64,000 nt of DNA, from positions 1,860,001 to 1,924,000 of the forward strand of contig OZ244581.1 in assembly GCA_965217935.1 (NCBI GenBank), written 5' to 3'. Of the stretch, positions 26,963 to 34,846 are shown piece after piece (positions within the stretch are counted from its first letter, which is position 1; each line of letters opens with the position of its first letter). The position numbers were made by a program, and so were the translations under genes. The DNA is from JBBROS01 sp965217935 (GTDB lineage Bacteria; Pseudomonadota; Alphaproteobacteria; Acetobacterales; Acetobacteraceae). A model generated the notes under the pieces. It was given only the letters and a program-made list of their open reading frames with translations. It was not told the DNA's origin and searched no databases.

Positions 26963-28570
26963 TCACATCCTGAAGACGCCGAAGCGGGTTTGCCCGGCGG
27001 GTGCGTTCATGCTGGCGGCGAGGCCGAGGGCCAGGACCATGCGCGTGTCCTCGGGCGGGATGACGCCGTCGTCCCAGATGCGGGCGGAGGCGTAGTAGGG
27101 GTGGCCCTGCTCCTCGTATTGCCGGGCGATAGGGGCCTTGAAGGCGGCTTCCTCCTCGGCGGACCAGGACTTGCCCTGGCCCTCGATGCTGTCGCGCCGC
27201 AGCGTGGCCATGACGCTCGCGGCCTGGGTCCCGCCCATGACGGAGATGCGGGCGTTGGGCCACATCCACAGGAACCGCGGCGAGTAGGCCCGCCCGCACA
27301 TGCCGTAGTTCCCGGCGCCGAAGGAGCCGCCGATGATGACGGTGAACTTCGGCACGGAGGTGGTGGCGACGGCGGTGACCAGCTTGGCGCCGTCCTTGGC
27401 GATGCCGGCGGCCTCGTATTTCTGGCCGACCATGAAGCCGGTGATATTCTGCAGGAACACGAGCGGGATGCCGCGCTGGCTGCACAGCTCGATGAAGTGG
27501 GCGCCTTTCTGCGCGCTTTCGCCGAACAGGATGCCGTTGTTGGCGACGATGCCGACGGGGTAACCCCAGATGCGGGCGAAGCCGGTGACGAGGGTGGGGC
27601 CGTAGAGGCGCTTGAACTCGTCGAGTTCGGAGCCGTCGACGATGCGGGCGATGACGTCGCGCACGTCGTATTGCTCGCGCGGGTCGGCGGGGACGATGCC
27701 GTGCAGGGAGGCCGGGTCGTGCAGGGGGGGGCGGGGCGGGGTTTGGCCGGCCGCGGCCGGGCGCGGCTTCGGGAAGGTCGCGACGATCTGGCGGGCGATG
27801 CCGAGGGCGTGGGCGTCGGTCTCGGCGAGGTGGTCGGTGACGCCGGAGGTGCGGCTGTGCAGGTCGCCGCCGCCGAGGTCCTCGGCCGAGACGACTTCGC
27901 CGGTGGCGGCTTTGACCAGGGGCGGGCCGCCGAGGAAGATGGTGCCCTGGTTGCGGACGATGACGCTCTCGTCGGACATGGCCGGGACGTAGGCGCCGCC
28001 GGCGGTGCAGGAGCCCATGACGACCGCGACCTGGGGGATGGCCTGGGCGGACATGTTGGCCTGGTTGTAGAAGATGCGGCCGAAATGCTCGCGGTCGGGA
28101 AACACCTCGTCCTGGTTGGGCAGGTTGGCGCCGCCGCTGTCGACCAGGTAGATGCACGGGAGGCGGTTCTGTTGCGCGATCTCCTGGGCGCGGAGGTGCT
28201 TCTTGACGGTGATGGGGAAGTAGGTGCCGCCCTTCACGGTCGCGTCGTTCGCGACGATGACGCATTCGCGGCCCATGACCCGGCCCACGCCGGTGATCAG
28301 CCCGGCGGCGGGGACCTCGTTGCCATACATGCCGTGGGCGGCGAGCTGGCTGAGTTCCAGGAAAGGGCTGCCGGGGTCGATGAGGGTGCGGACCCGGTCC
28401 CTGGGCAGCAGCTTGCCGCGGGCGGTGTGGCGATCCCGCGCGCGGGGGCCGCCGCCTTGGCGGATGCGACCGGCCTCGGCGCGGAGCGAGGCGACCAGGG
28501 CGGCCATGTGGGCGGCGTTGGCGTGGAAGGCGTCGGAGCGCTCGTCGGCGAGGGTCTCGATCACCGCCAT
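26963..28570 (-). CDS. mccB: Methylcrotonyl-CoA carboxylase carboxyltransferase beta subunit
   Basis: 535-residue acyl-CoA carboxyltransferase (two crotonase-like halves). MccB signatures include GKLLPRDRVRTLIDPGSPFL, ANDATVKGGTYFPITVKKHL, the oxyanion block GSCTAGGAYVPAMSDE, the second half ILFGESAQKGAHFIELC, and GGSFGAGNYGMCGRAYSPRF, the last being typical of MCC rather than PCC. The start is set at ATG 28570 since upstream frame content is not homologous. It is first in the operon mccB-hydratase-mccA. An isovaleryl-CoA dehydrogenase or HMG-CoA lyase gene is absent from the window. Confidence 0.95.
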   Translation of the reverse strand: MAVIETLADERSDAFHANAAHMAALVASLRAEAGRIRQGGGPRARDRHTARGKLLPRDRVRTLIDPGSPFLELSQLAAHGMYGNEVPAAGLITGVGRVMGRECVIVANDATVKGGTYFPITVKKHLRAQEIAQQNRLPCIYLVDSGGANLPNQDEVFPDREHFGRIFYNQANMSAQAIPQVAVVMGSCTAGGAYVPAMSDESVIVRNQGTIFLGGPPLVKAATGEVVSAEDLGGGDLHSRTSGVTDHLAETDAHALGIARQIVATFPKPRPAAAGQTPPRPPLHDPASLHGIVPADPREQYDVRDVIARIVDGSELDEFKRLYGPTLVTGFARIWGYPVGIVANNGILFGESAQKGAHFIELCSQRGIPLVFLQNITGFMVGQKYEAAGIAKDGAKLVTAVATTSVPKFTVIIGGSFGAGNYGMCGRAYSPRFLWMWPNARISVMGGTQAASVMATLRRDSIEGQGKSWSAEEEAAFKAPIARQYEEQGHPYYASARIWDDGVIPPEDTRMVLALGLAASMNAPAGQTRFGVFRM

Positions 28571-28663
28571 GGCTGGGCGCGCGTGCTGAGTGGGTTCATT
28601 GGGACGGTCCTTGGTCGCTCGGCATCTCTCGCGGAAGGGCGCTTTCAGGGGTAAGGGATGGGC

Positions 28664-29350
28664 ATGTGCAACCTGTATAGCCTGACCAAGGGGCAGCAAG
28701 CGATTCGCGAGACGTTCGCGGCAATGGCGGACCGGAGCGGGAACCTGCCGTCGCTGCCGGGAATTTTTCCGGACCAGATGGCGCCGGTGGTGCGCCAAGG
28801 GGCGGAGGGGCGGGAGCTGGCGATGCTGCGCTGGGGATTTCCGCCGCCGCCGGGGGTGGCGGGGAACCGGCCGGTGACGAACATCCGCAACACGAGGTCG
28901 GGATATTGGCGTGCCTGGATGGGGACGGCGCACCGGTGCCTCGTGCCGGCGACGTCGTTTTGCGAGTATGCGCCGGGGAAGCCTGCCGTGCCGCATTGGT
29001 TCGCCTTGGGGGAGGAGCGGCCGTTGTTCGCGTTTGCCGGGCTGTGGCGGCCCTGGACGGGGCGGCGGGGAACCAAGGCGGCGCCGGCGGAAGGGGAGCA
29101 CGAGCTTTTCGCGTTCCTGACCTGCGAGGCGAACGAGGTGGTGGCGCCAGTACATCCGAAGGCGATGCCGGTGGTGCTGACGACGGCGGAGGCGTTCGAC
29201 ATCTGGCTCGGTGCGCCGGTGGAGGAGGCGCTGCGGCTGCAACGGGCGTTGCCGGACGGGCTGTTGCGCGTCGTTGCCAAGGGGCGGACGGACGATGCGG
29301 CTGGCGGCGCGGTCGCGGGCCTGGCTGCAGCAGACGGCCGCGACGGCTGA
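28664..29350 (+). CDS. SOS response-associated peptidase (SRAP/YedK, HMCES family)
   Basis: 228-residue SRAP protein that crosslinks to abasic sites in single-stranded DNA through Cys2, shielding them during replication. The start is at 28664 rather than the in-frame ATG 6 nt upstream. It puts Cys at position 2 as the chemistry demands, and GTAAGGG then gives a normal 6-nt spacing. Other expected residues are present: Asn in VTNIRNTRSGY, Glu in CLVPATSFCEYAP, His in VVAPVHPKAMPVVL. It is divergent from mccB. A decayed, internally deleted copy lies 1.2 kb downstream. Confidence 0.94.
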   Translation: MCNLYSLTKGQQAIRETFAAMADRSGNLPSLPGIFPDQMAPVVRQGAEGRELAMLRWGFPPPPGVAGNRPVTNIRNTRSGYWRAWMGTAHRCLVPATSFCEYAPGKPAVPHWFALGEERPLFAFAGLWRPWTGRRGTKAAPAEGEHELFAFLTCEANEVVAPVHPKAMPVVLTTAEAFDIWLGAPVEEALRLQRALPDGLLRVVAKGRTDDAAGGAVAGLAAADGRDG

Positions 29351-29779
29351 GCACGGCGCCGATCGGCGGCGGTTCTTGAATGCCAGCGGCTGCTTGGCAG
29401 CGGCTGCCAAGAGACTGGTCGCGCCGCCGGCCTCGGCGCGGACGGTCCAAGGCGAGGGCATTTGGCGGCCGCGGCTCCGAGGCGCCGGGCGAGGCCGCGG
29501 TGATCGAAGCGGCAACCGGGCGGCTTATCGCCGGCGCCTCGGGCGGGCGCAGAGATGGCCGGGGCGCAGGTGCGGTTCCCGGCACGGCTTCGAACGCCTG
29601 CCCAGAGCTGCATCCGGCCCGGCCATGCAATCCCGGGGGACGGCCGTTCCGCGCTGATTTCGAAACAGCCTCCTGAGGTGCGGGATATGCCGCCGCGCAC
29701 GCGACTGATGGGTCGCTATGGGGCATCCCTGCTTTATCTGGCGGGGAGGCCAGTATCCATCAGGCGCGGCAGCCACCTT
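29351..29779. other. Gene-poor gap after the SRAP gene
   Basis: 429 bases of GC-rich sequence with open frames in several phases but no recognisable domain, start signal or homologous protein. It separates the SRAP gene from the convergent low-GC secreted-protein gene; I see no repeat or RNA gene in it. Confidence 0.4.
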
Positions 29780-30433
29780 CTATTTCCTGGTTTTCTCCAA
29801 TTGATCATAATCGATCCCAACCGTCATCGCCCCGATCGCCTTTCCGGTGGCCGGGTCTTTGATCGTGAGGCTGGCTTGAGAGATATGCGGCTTTCCGCCG
29901 TCCGGCGCGATTTTCTCGATCACCATGGCGTCTGGCCCGGCGCCGAAGCTTTTCCAGTACTTGGCTTCATCGCCTTGCAGGTAATCGGCGGTCAAATCCG
30001 TCTGGGCGACATTAAGCCCTTTGTTATCGAAGATGAAGATTTCCAAGACGACGTCATTGCCTTCTTGCTTCTTCTTGGTCAGGAACTTTGAGAGCTGATT
30101 GTTCATCTTAGAGTCGATCAGCTCTTTATCCGACCTGTTCAGGAAGCCGACGTCAAGCGTGTCGATCTGCACCTGCGTCAGCTTCTTGGTTTGGGCGTTC
30201 TGCGCATTGACTGCCGAAACGACCATCGGATCTTCGATCCAGGGCTTGATGTGTTGGCTCACGTAGCTTGCGACAGTCTCGAGGCGCGAATCGCCGCTTT
30301 GGGAATTCGTTGCGCCGATGATCAGGTCGCCCGAGGCATCATAATGCCCGCCGGCTGGAGCCGCCTGGCTCGCCTGCTGCGCGCTGATTACGGTTGCCGC
30401 GACAACGATGCTCAAACCTATTTTCTTATACAT
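29780..30433 (-). CDS. Secreted Cache/PDC-like sensor-domain protein, low GC
   Basis: 217-residue product with a Sec signal peptide (MYKKIGLSIVVAATVISAQQ) and a single alpha/beta domain. The pattern IFIFDNKGLNVAQTDLTADY, then DEAKYWKSFGAG, then LTIKDPATGKAIGAMTVGID, is typical of extracellular Cache/PDC sensor modules that bind small ligands. No membrane helix follows, so it would be a free periplasmic protein. The AGGA ribosome-binding site has a 7-nt spacing to the ATG. The gene is distinctly AT-richer and rich in Lys/Asn/Gln codons compared with its neighbours, a sign of recent acquisition. It lies between the SRAP gene and an SRAP remnant. The function is unknown. Confidence 0.82.
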   Translation of the reverse strand: MYKKIGLSIVVAATVISAQQASQAAPAGGHYDASGDLIIGATNSQSGDSRLETVASYVSQHIKPWIEDPMVVSAVNAQNAQTKKLTQVQIDTLDVGFLNRSDKELIDSKMNNQLSKFLTKKKQEGNDVVLEIFIFDNKGLNVAQTDLTADYLQGDEAKYWKSFGAGPDAMVIEKIAPDGGKPHISQASLTIKDPATGKAIGAMTVGIDYDQLEKTRK

Positions 30434-30768
30434 GTCCGTTTCCTAATACCGAGCTTATTAACTACCATTCTATTCTATTGGCATTCTGATGGTGCATCGC
30501 TTCCAATCAGCTGTCCAATCGTTTTCGCGATGGAGCGTGCGTGCTTGGCATCTGCCCCGTGCGTCATGGCGCGGTGGATGGGAGGTGCCGGGCATTCGCG
30601 AGATGTCCGCGGCAATTGCGCACCGGAGCGGGAGCCTGCCGCCGTTGCCGGGTGTGTTGCGTGCAGGCGCCAAGAGGCGGACGAATGACGCGGCTGGCGG
30701 GCTATGACGGGCGGCGAATGTATCGGCCGGCCGATCGGGTGTAGCCTCTCGGCCGAAGGAGACCCCGC
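30434..30768. other. Intergenic region with promoter for the secreted protein and SRAP remnant
   Basis: 335 bases. The first about 60 are AT-rich (TTATTAACTACCATTCTATTC near 30450, split over that stretch) and probably carry the promoter of the minus-strand secreted-protein gene. The rest includes the SRAP pseudogene fragment and the AAGGAG ribosome-binding site of the molybdopterin oxidoreductase gene. Confidence 0.5.
30590..30710 (+). pseudogene. Internally deleted SRAP (YedK) gene remnant
   Basis: Two blocks match the intact SRAP gene upstream. About 63 bases from 30592 correspond to SRAP codons near 12-32 at about 84% identity (IRE, AA, RSG, LP, LPG conserved in translation). About 32 bases from 30670 correspond to codons near 205-215 at about 87% identity (AKxRTxDAAGG). 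They are joined across a gap that removes over 500 bases, so the active-site Cys, Asn, Glu and His are all absent. No start of its own is evident. Confidence 0.65.
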
Positions 30769-32832
30769 ATGACGCTCGAAGTCCGTGACAGTGTTTGCCC
30801 GCATGACTGCCCGAGCGCGTGCTCGCTCGAAGTGGACGTGCACGACGGCGTGCGGATCGGGACGGTGAGGGGGGCGAAGGGGAACAGCTACACGGCGGGC
30901 GTGGTCTGCGCCAAGGTGGCGCGCTATGCCGAGCGGGTGCATCACCCGGGGCGACTGACCCAGCCTCTCCTGCGCGCCGGGCCGAAAGGCGCCGGGCAGT
31001 TCCGCGAGATCGGCTGGGACGAGGCGCTGGACCGGGTGGCGCAGGCGATGTCCGGCGCGGCGGCGCGGCATGGGGCGGAGGCGGTTTGGCCGTACTACTT
31101 TGCCGGCACCATGGGGCTGGTGCAGCGGGACGGGATCAACCGGCTGCGGCACGTGATGGGGTATTCCCGCCAGCAGAACACGATCTGCTCGACCATCCAG
31201 GAGATGGGGTGGATGGCGGGCGTGGGACGGTATGGCGGGCCGGACCCGCGGGAGATGGGCGAGGCGGACCTGGTGGTGATGTGGGGCGGCAACCCGGTCT
31301 CGACGCAGGTCAACGTGATGGCGCACGTGACGCGGGCGCGCAAGGAGCGCGGGGCGGCGTTCGCGGTGGTGGACCCTTACCGGACGCCGACGGCGGCGGC
31401 GGCGGACCTGCACCTGGCTTTGCGCCCGGGCACGGACGGGGCGCTGGCGTGCGCCGTGATGCACGTGGCGTTCCGCGACGGCTACGCGGATTGGGGGTTC
31501 ATGCGGTCGCACTCGGATTGCCCGGAGCGGCTGGAGGCGCACCTGCGCGCGCGCGGGCCTGAGTGGGCGAGCGGGATCACGGGGTTGCCGGTGAACGAGA
31601 TCGAGGCGTTCGCCGGGCTGTATGGGCGGACGGAGCGGGCGTTCATCCGCATGGGCTACGGGTTCGCGCGGAGCCGGAACGGGGCGGTCTCGATGCACGC
31701 GGTGACATGCCTGCCGACGGTCATGGGCAAGTGGCGCGCGGTGGGCGGCGGAGCGTTCTGGAACAACCGGGGCAACGGGATCTACCACTGGGACAAGACG
31801 CTGATCGAGGGGCTGGACGCGGCCGACCCTTCGGTGCGGCGGATGGACATGAGCCGGATCGGGGCCGTGCTGACGGGGGACCGGGGGGAGCTGGGGGAAG
31901 GGCCTGAGGTTCACGCGCTGTTCGTGCAGAACGTGAACCCGGCGGTGGTGGCGCCCAATAGCGGCCGGGTTCGGCGAGGATTAATGCGGGAGGACCTGTT
32001 CGTCTGCGTGCACGAGCAGTTCATGACCGAGACGGCGAAGCTGGCGGACGTGGTGCTGCCGGCGACGATGTTCCTGGAGCACGACGATCTGTATGCGGCG
32101 GGCGGGCATACGCATCTGCAGGTGGGGGCGAAGCTGGTCGAGCCGCCCGGCGCTTGCCGCTCGAACCACGAGGTGCTGCAGGGGCTGGCGTCGCGGCTGG
32201 GGGCGCGGCATCCGGGGTTCGAGATGACGGCGATGGAGCTGGTGGACGCGACGTTGCGCGCTTCGGGGTGGCCGGGGGCGGCGGCGGTGCTGGCCTCGCG
32301 CTGGGTGGACGCGGCGGAGCCGTTCGAGCGGAGCCATTTCCTGGACGGGTTCGGATGGGGCGACGGGCGGTTCCGGTTCGCGCCGGATTGGGCCGGGCTG
32401 GGGCGGCATGCGGCGGGGATGCCGGGGTTGCCGGACCATTGGGACGTGGTGGACGGGGCGTCGGAGGCGTTCCCGTTCCGGCTGGTGGCAGCGCCGGCGC
32501 GGCAGTTCCTGAACACGAGCTTCACGGAGACGCCGACAAGCCGGAAGCGGGAGGGGCGGCCTTGCGCCTTGCTGTGCGCGGCGGATGCAGCGCGGGTGGG
32601 GGTCTCGGAAGGGGGGGAGGTCCGGGTGGGCAATGCGCGGGGGGAGATTTTGGTGGGGGTGCGGGTGGCGGAGGGGATGCAAGAGGGGACAGTGGTGGTG
32701 GAAGGCATTTGGCCGAACGGGGATTTCGCCGGGGGGATGGGGGTCAACGTGCTGGTGAGCGACGAGGCCGCGGCGCCGGGAGGCGGGGCGGTGTTTCACG
32801 ATACGGCGGTTTGGGTTCGGGGGGCGGGGTGA
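30769..32832 (+). CDS. Molybdopterin-dependent oxidoreductase (DMSO reductase superfamily)
   Basis: 687-residue bis-MGD enzyme of the formate dehydrogenase/nitrate reductase/thiosulfate reductase superfamily, cytoplasmic judging by the lack of a Tat signal. The N-terminus has a 4Fe-4S motif, CPHDCPSACSLEV plus Cys in GVVCAKVARYAERV. The cofactor-binding core shows MWGGNPVSTQVNVM, GKWRAVGGGAFW, HEQFMTETAKLADVVLPAT and the C-terminal dinucleotide-binding domain with FLNTSFTETPTS. The loop normally holding the Mo ligand (Cys/Ser/SeCys) is not obvious, so the reaction is unassigned. AGGAG lies 8 nt before the ATG. No partner subunits adjoin. Confidence 0.92.
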   Translation: MTLEVRDSVCPHDCPSACSLEVDVHDGVRIGTVRGAKGNSYTAGVVCAKVARYAERVHHPGRLTQPLLRAGPKGAGQFREIGWDEALDRVAQAMSGAAARHGAEAVWPYYFAGTMGLVQRDGINRLRHVMGYSRQQNTICSTIQEMGWMAGVGRYGGPDPREMGEADLVVMWGGNPVSTQVNVMAHVTRARKERGAAFAVVDPYRTPTAAAADLHLALRPGTDGALACAVMHVAFRDGYADWGFMRSHSDCPERLEAHLRARGPEWASGITGLPVNEIEAFAGLYGRTERAFIRMGYGFARSRNGAVSMHAVTCLPTVMGKWRAVGGGAFWNNRGNGIYHWDKTLIEGLDAADPSVRRMDMSRIGAVLTGDRGELGEGPEVHALFVQNVNPAVVAPNSGRVRRGLMREDLFVCVHEQFMTETAKLADVVLPATMFLEHDDLYAAGGHTHLQVGAKLVEPPGACRSNHEVLQGLASRLGARHPGFEMTAMELVDATLRASGWPGAAAVLASRWVDAAEPFERSHFLDGFGWGDGRFRFAPDWAGLGRHAAGMPGLPDHWDVVDGASEAFPFRLVAAPARQFLNTSFTETPTSRKREGRPCALLCAADAARVGVSEGGEVRVGNARGEILVGVRVAEGMQEGTVVVEGIWPNGDFAGGMGVNVLVSDEAAAPGGGAVFHDTAVWVRGAG

Positions 32833-33164
32833 AATGATGCGTCGGCGCAGCCGTTCCTCACGGCAACGGGGCGTCGTCTTGTGCCGTCATTGTGATGGTT
32901 TCAGTGCCACGCAAAGGCAAGCTTTGCTGAGACCTCAATCGGCGCAGCAGTAGACGGGAGACGCCGGATGATCTCGCTCGTTACAGCCGCCAAAAGCTTG
33001 CTGACCGACTCTGGTCACAAACGTTCGCGCAGACCGTTCCCAGCAGTCTTCCTGCCGAGCCTGTGATGGGCATCACAGTCAAAGCGGCGATTCGCGGCGA
33101 TACTGCGCTTGGGTCCGAGCCACGAAGGCCGGCCCGGTCCGTACACTTGATAATGGAGCGAAAC
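32833..33164. other. Intergenic region with CRP-type palindrome
   Basis: 332 bases between the molybdopterin oxidoreductase and the holin-like gene. It contains a short hairpin (GCCGTTCCTCACGGC near 32852) and the CRP-type palindrome at 33061. GC content falls towards the right end. No gene is visible. Confidence 0.45.
33061..33078. promoter_or_regulatory. CRP/FNR-type operator palindrome
   Basis: CTGTGATGGGCATCACAG is a perfect 8-bp inverted repeat with a 2-bp centre and matches the CRP core TGTGA-N6-TCACA exactly. It lies 87 nt upstream of the start codon of the small holin-like gene, within the range of an activator site. Confidence 0.55.
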
Positions 33165-33461
33165 ATGTCTCAAGCGCTAGGTTTGTCCGTACCCGTTCAT
33201 ATGGGCCAAACTGCGGCTCCGCGTAGGAAGGTGATGGCAGCGGCGGGAGGCTCTGGCGTCGCCTCGGCCATCGTGGTTCTGATCATCTACGCGATCAAGC
33301 AAGGCGGCTACGACGTTCCTGACGCCGTCTCGGGGGCGCTGTCCACCATCCTGGTCGCGCTGCTTACCTTTGCTGCGGGCTACTATACGCCGCCCGGCGC
33401 CAGCGAGGACACGATCGTCAACGAGAACGGCAATGTCGTTTCGGCAATAAGCCCAAGTTGA
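33165..33461 (+). CDS. Small two-helix membrane protein, holin-like
   Basis: 98-residue protein with two predicted membrane helices (about 31-46, SGVASAIVVLIIYAIKQG, and about 55-72, SGALSTILVALLTFAAGY), joined by GYDVPDAV and ending in a polar tail after YYTPPGASED. The size, topology and the VPDAVSGAL/YYTPP pattern resemble small phage-type holins and related proteins of unknown role. No endolysin or phage gene adjoins. The ATG at 33165 has GGAG 6 nt upstream, preferred over an in-frame GTG at 33063. A CRP-type palindrome precedes the gene. Confidence 0.7.
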   Translation: MSQALGLSVPVHMGQTAAPRRKVMAAAGGSGVASAIVVLIIYAIKQGGYDVPDAVSGALSTILVALLTFAAGYYTPPGASEDTIVNENGNVVSAISPS

Positions 33462-33658
33462 ACCGGGAAATGGCCAAAGCTCACGGCGATGCTGCGTTTC
33501 GACGGCAGCCGCAAAGGAGCGTCAAGTGAACGCTTTGCCTCTTGCAAGGAGGGGAGTGCAGGTCTCCAACGCCGTCGGGTGACCTGCCTCCGCTGGCAGC
33601 ATGGCGGAGCGGCGACGTTCGGCTTGAATGTCGACGGGCTGACGTAAACGTGCCGGGG

Positions 33659-34846
33659 TCACCGCTTCTGATTATAAACATCCACGCAAACCGCCCCCAA
33701 CAGCACCAGCCCCTTGATCACCTGCTGGTAGTCAATCCCGATCCCCAGGATCGACATCCCGTTGTTCATCACCCCCATGATGAACGCCCCGATCACCGCG
33801 CCCGTCACCTGCCCCACCCCGCCATAGGCCGAGGCCCCGCCGATGAAGCAGGCCGCGATCACGTCAAGCTCGAACCCGAGCCCGGCCTTCGGCGTCGCCG
33901 TGTTCAGCCGCGCCGCGAAGATCAGCCCGGCCAACGCCGCCAGCGCCCCCATGTTGACGAACGTGAAGAACGTCAGCCGCTCCGTCCGGATGCCCGACAG
34001 CTTGGCCGCCTTCTCGTTCCCGCCCACGGCGTAGATCTGCCGCCCCACCGTCATCCGGTTGGTCACGAACGCATACAGCGCGATCAGCGCCAGCATGATC
34101 AGCAGCACGTTCGGCAGCCCGCGATGAGAGACGATCAGGAAGGTGAAGGCGCAGACCACCGCGACGAGCAGCAGGTTCTTGGCGATGAACAGCGCCGAAG
34201 GCTCGACGTCGAGCGCGTGCTGCTGCTGCCGCGCCCGGGTGCGGACGCTGAGCCAGACGAGGCCCAAAGCGATGGCGACGCCGATCAGCAGGGAGCCGAG
34301 GCGGAACCCGTTGGCCATCAGAAACTCGGGCAAGTAGCCGGAGGCGAGCTTCTGGAAGGTGACGGGAAACGGGCCGACGGAGCGCCCGCCGAGGATGCCG
34401 AGCTCCAGCCCCTTGAACACCAGCATCCCGGCCAGGGTGACGATGAACGACGGGATCTTGAAGTAGGCCACCCAGTAGCCCTGGGCCGCGCCGATCAGCC
34501 CGCCCACGGCCAGGCAGACTAGCCCGGCAAGAACGTAGGGCACGTCGTACTGCACGATCATCACCGCGGCCAGCCCGCCCACGAAGCCGGACACGGAGCC
34601 GACCGAGAGGTCGATGTGCCCGGCCACGATCACCAGCAGCATCCCCAGCGCCATGATGACGATATAGCTGTTCTGCAGCACGAGGTTGGTGAGGTTCAGC
34701 GGCTTGAGCAGGATGCCGTTGGTCACGAATTCGAAGAACGCCATGATGGCGAGCAGCGAGAGCAGCATGCCGTACTGGCGCAGGTTGGCCTTCAGGAAGC
34801 CGCCGTTGGCGCGGGCAGAGGCGGGCTGGGCGGTGATCTCACTCAT
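33659..34846 (-). CDS. gguB: Multiple-sugar ABC transporter permease GguB (MmsB)
   Basis: 395-residue inner-membrane permease of the CUT2/BPD_transp_2 family with ten or so helices. The conserved segment GHIDLSVGSVSGFVGGLAAV and the EAA-like loop RQIYAVGGNEKAAKLSGI are clear, as is the C-terminal ITGAVIGA-type segment VTGAVIGAFIMGVMNNGMS. It is the last gene of chvE-gguA-gguB, overlapping gguA by 8 nt. In Agrobacterium this importer takes up arabinose, galactose, fucose, xylose and other monosaccharides. No sugar-catabolic genes adjoin it here. Confidence 0.95.
   Translation of the reverse strand: MSEITAQPASARANGGFLKANLRQYGMLLSLLAIMAFFEFVTNGILLKPLNLTNLVLQNSYIVIMALGMLLVIVAGHIDLSVGSVSGFVGGLAAVMIVQYDVPYVLAGLVCLAVGGLIGAAQGYWVAYFKIPSFIVTLAGMLVFKGLELGILGGRSVGPFPVTFQKLASGYLPEFLMANGFRLGSLLIGVAIALGLVWLSVRTRARQQQHALDVEPSALFIAKNLLLVAVVCAFTFLIVSHRGLPNVLLIMLALIALYAFVTNRMTVGRQIYAVGGNEKAAKLSGIRTERLTFFTFVNMGALAALAGLIFAARLNTATPKAGLGFELDVIAACFIGGASAYGGVGQVTGAVIGAFIMGVMNNGMSILGIGIDYQQVIKGLVLLGAVCVDVYNQKR

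Noticed and set aside
32761..32815. GTGTTTCACGATAC as a possible second parS
   Set aside because: Only one half matches the consensus and it lies within coding sequence.
32834..32895. Sequence with ATGATGCGTC and a CCGT/ACGG hairpin resembling repeat family 2
   Set aside because: The blocks are in a different order from copies D and E and the match is short, so chance similarity in GC-rich DNA is likely.
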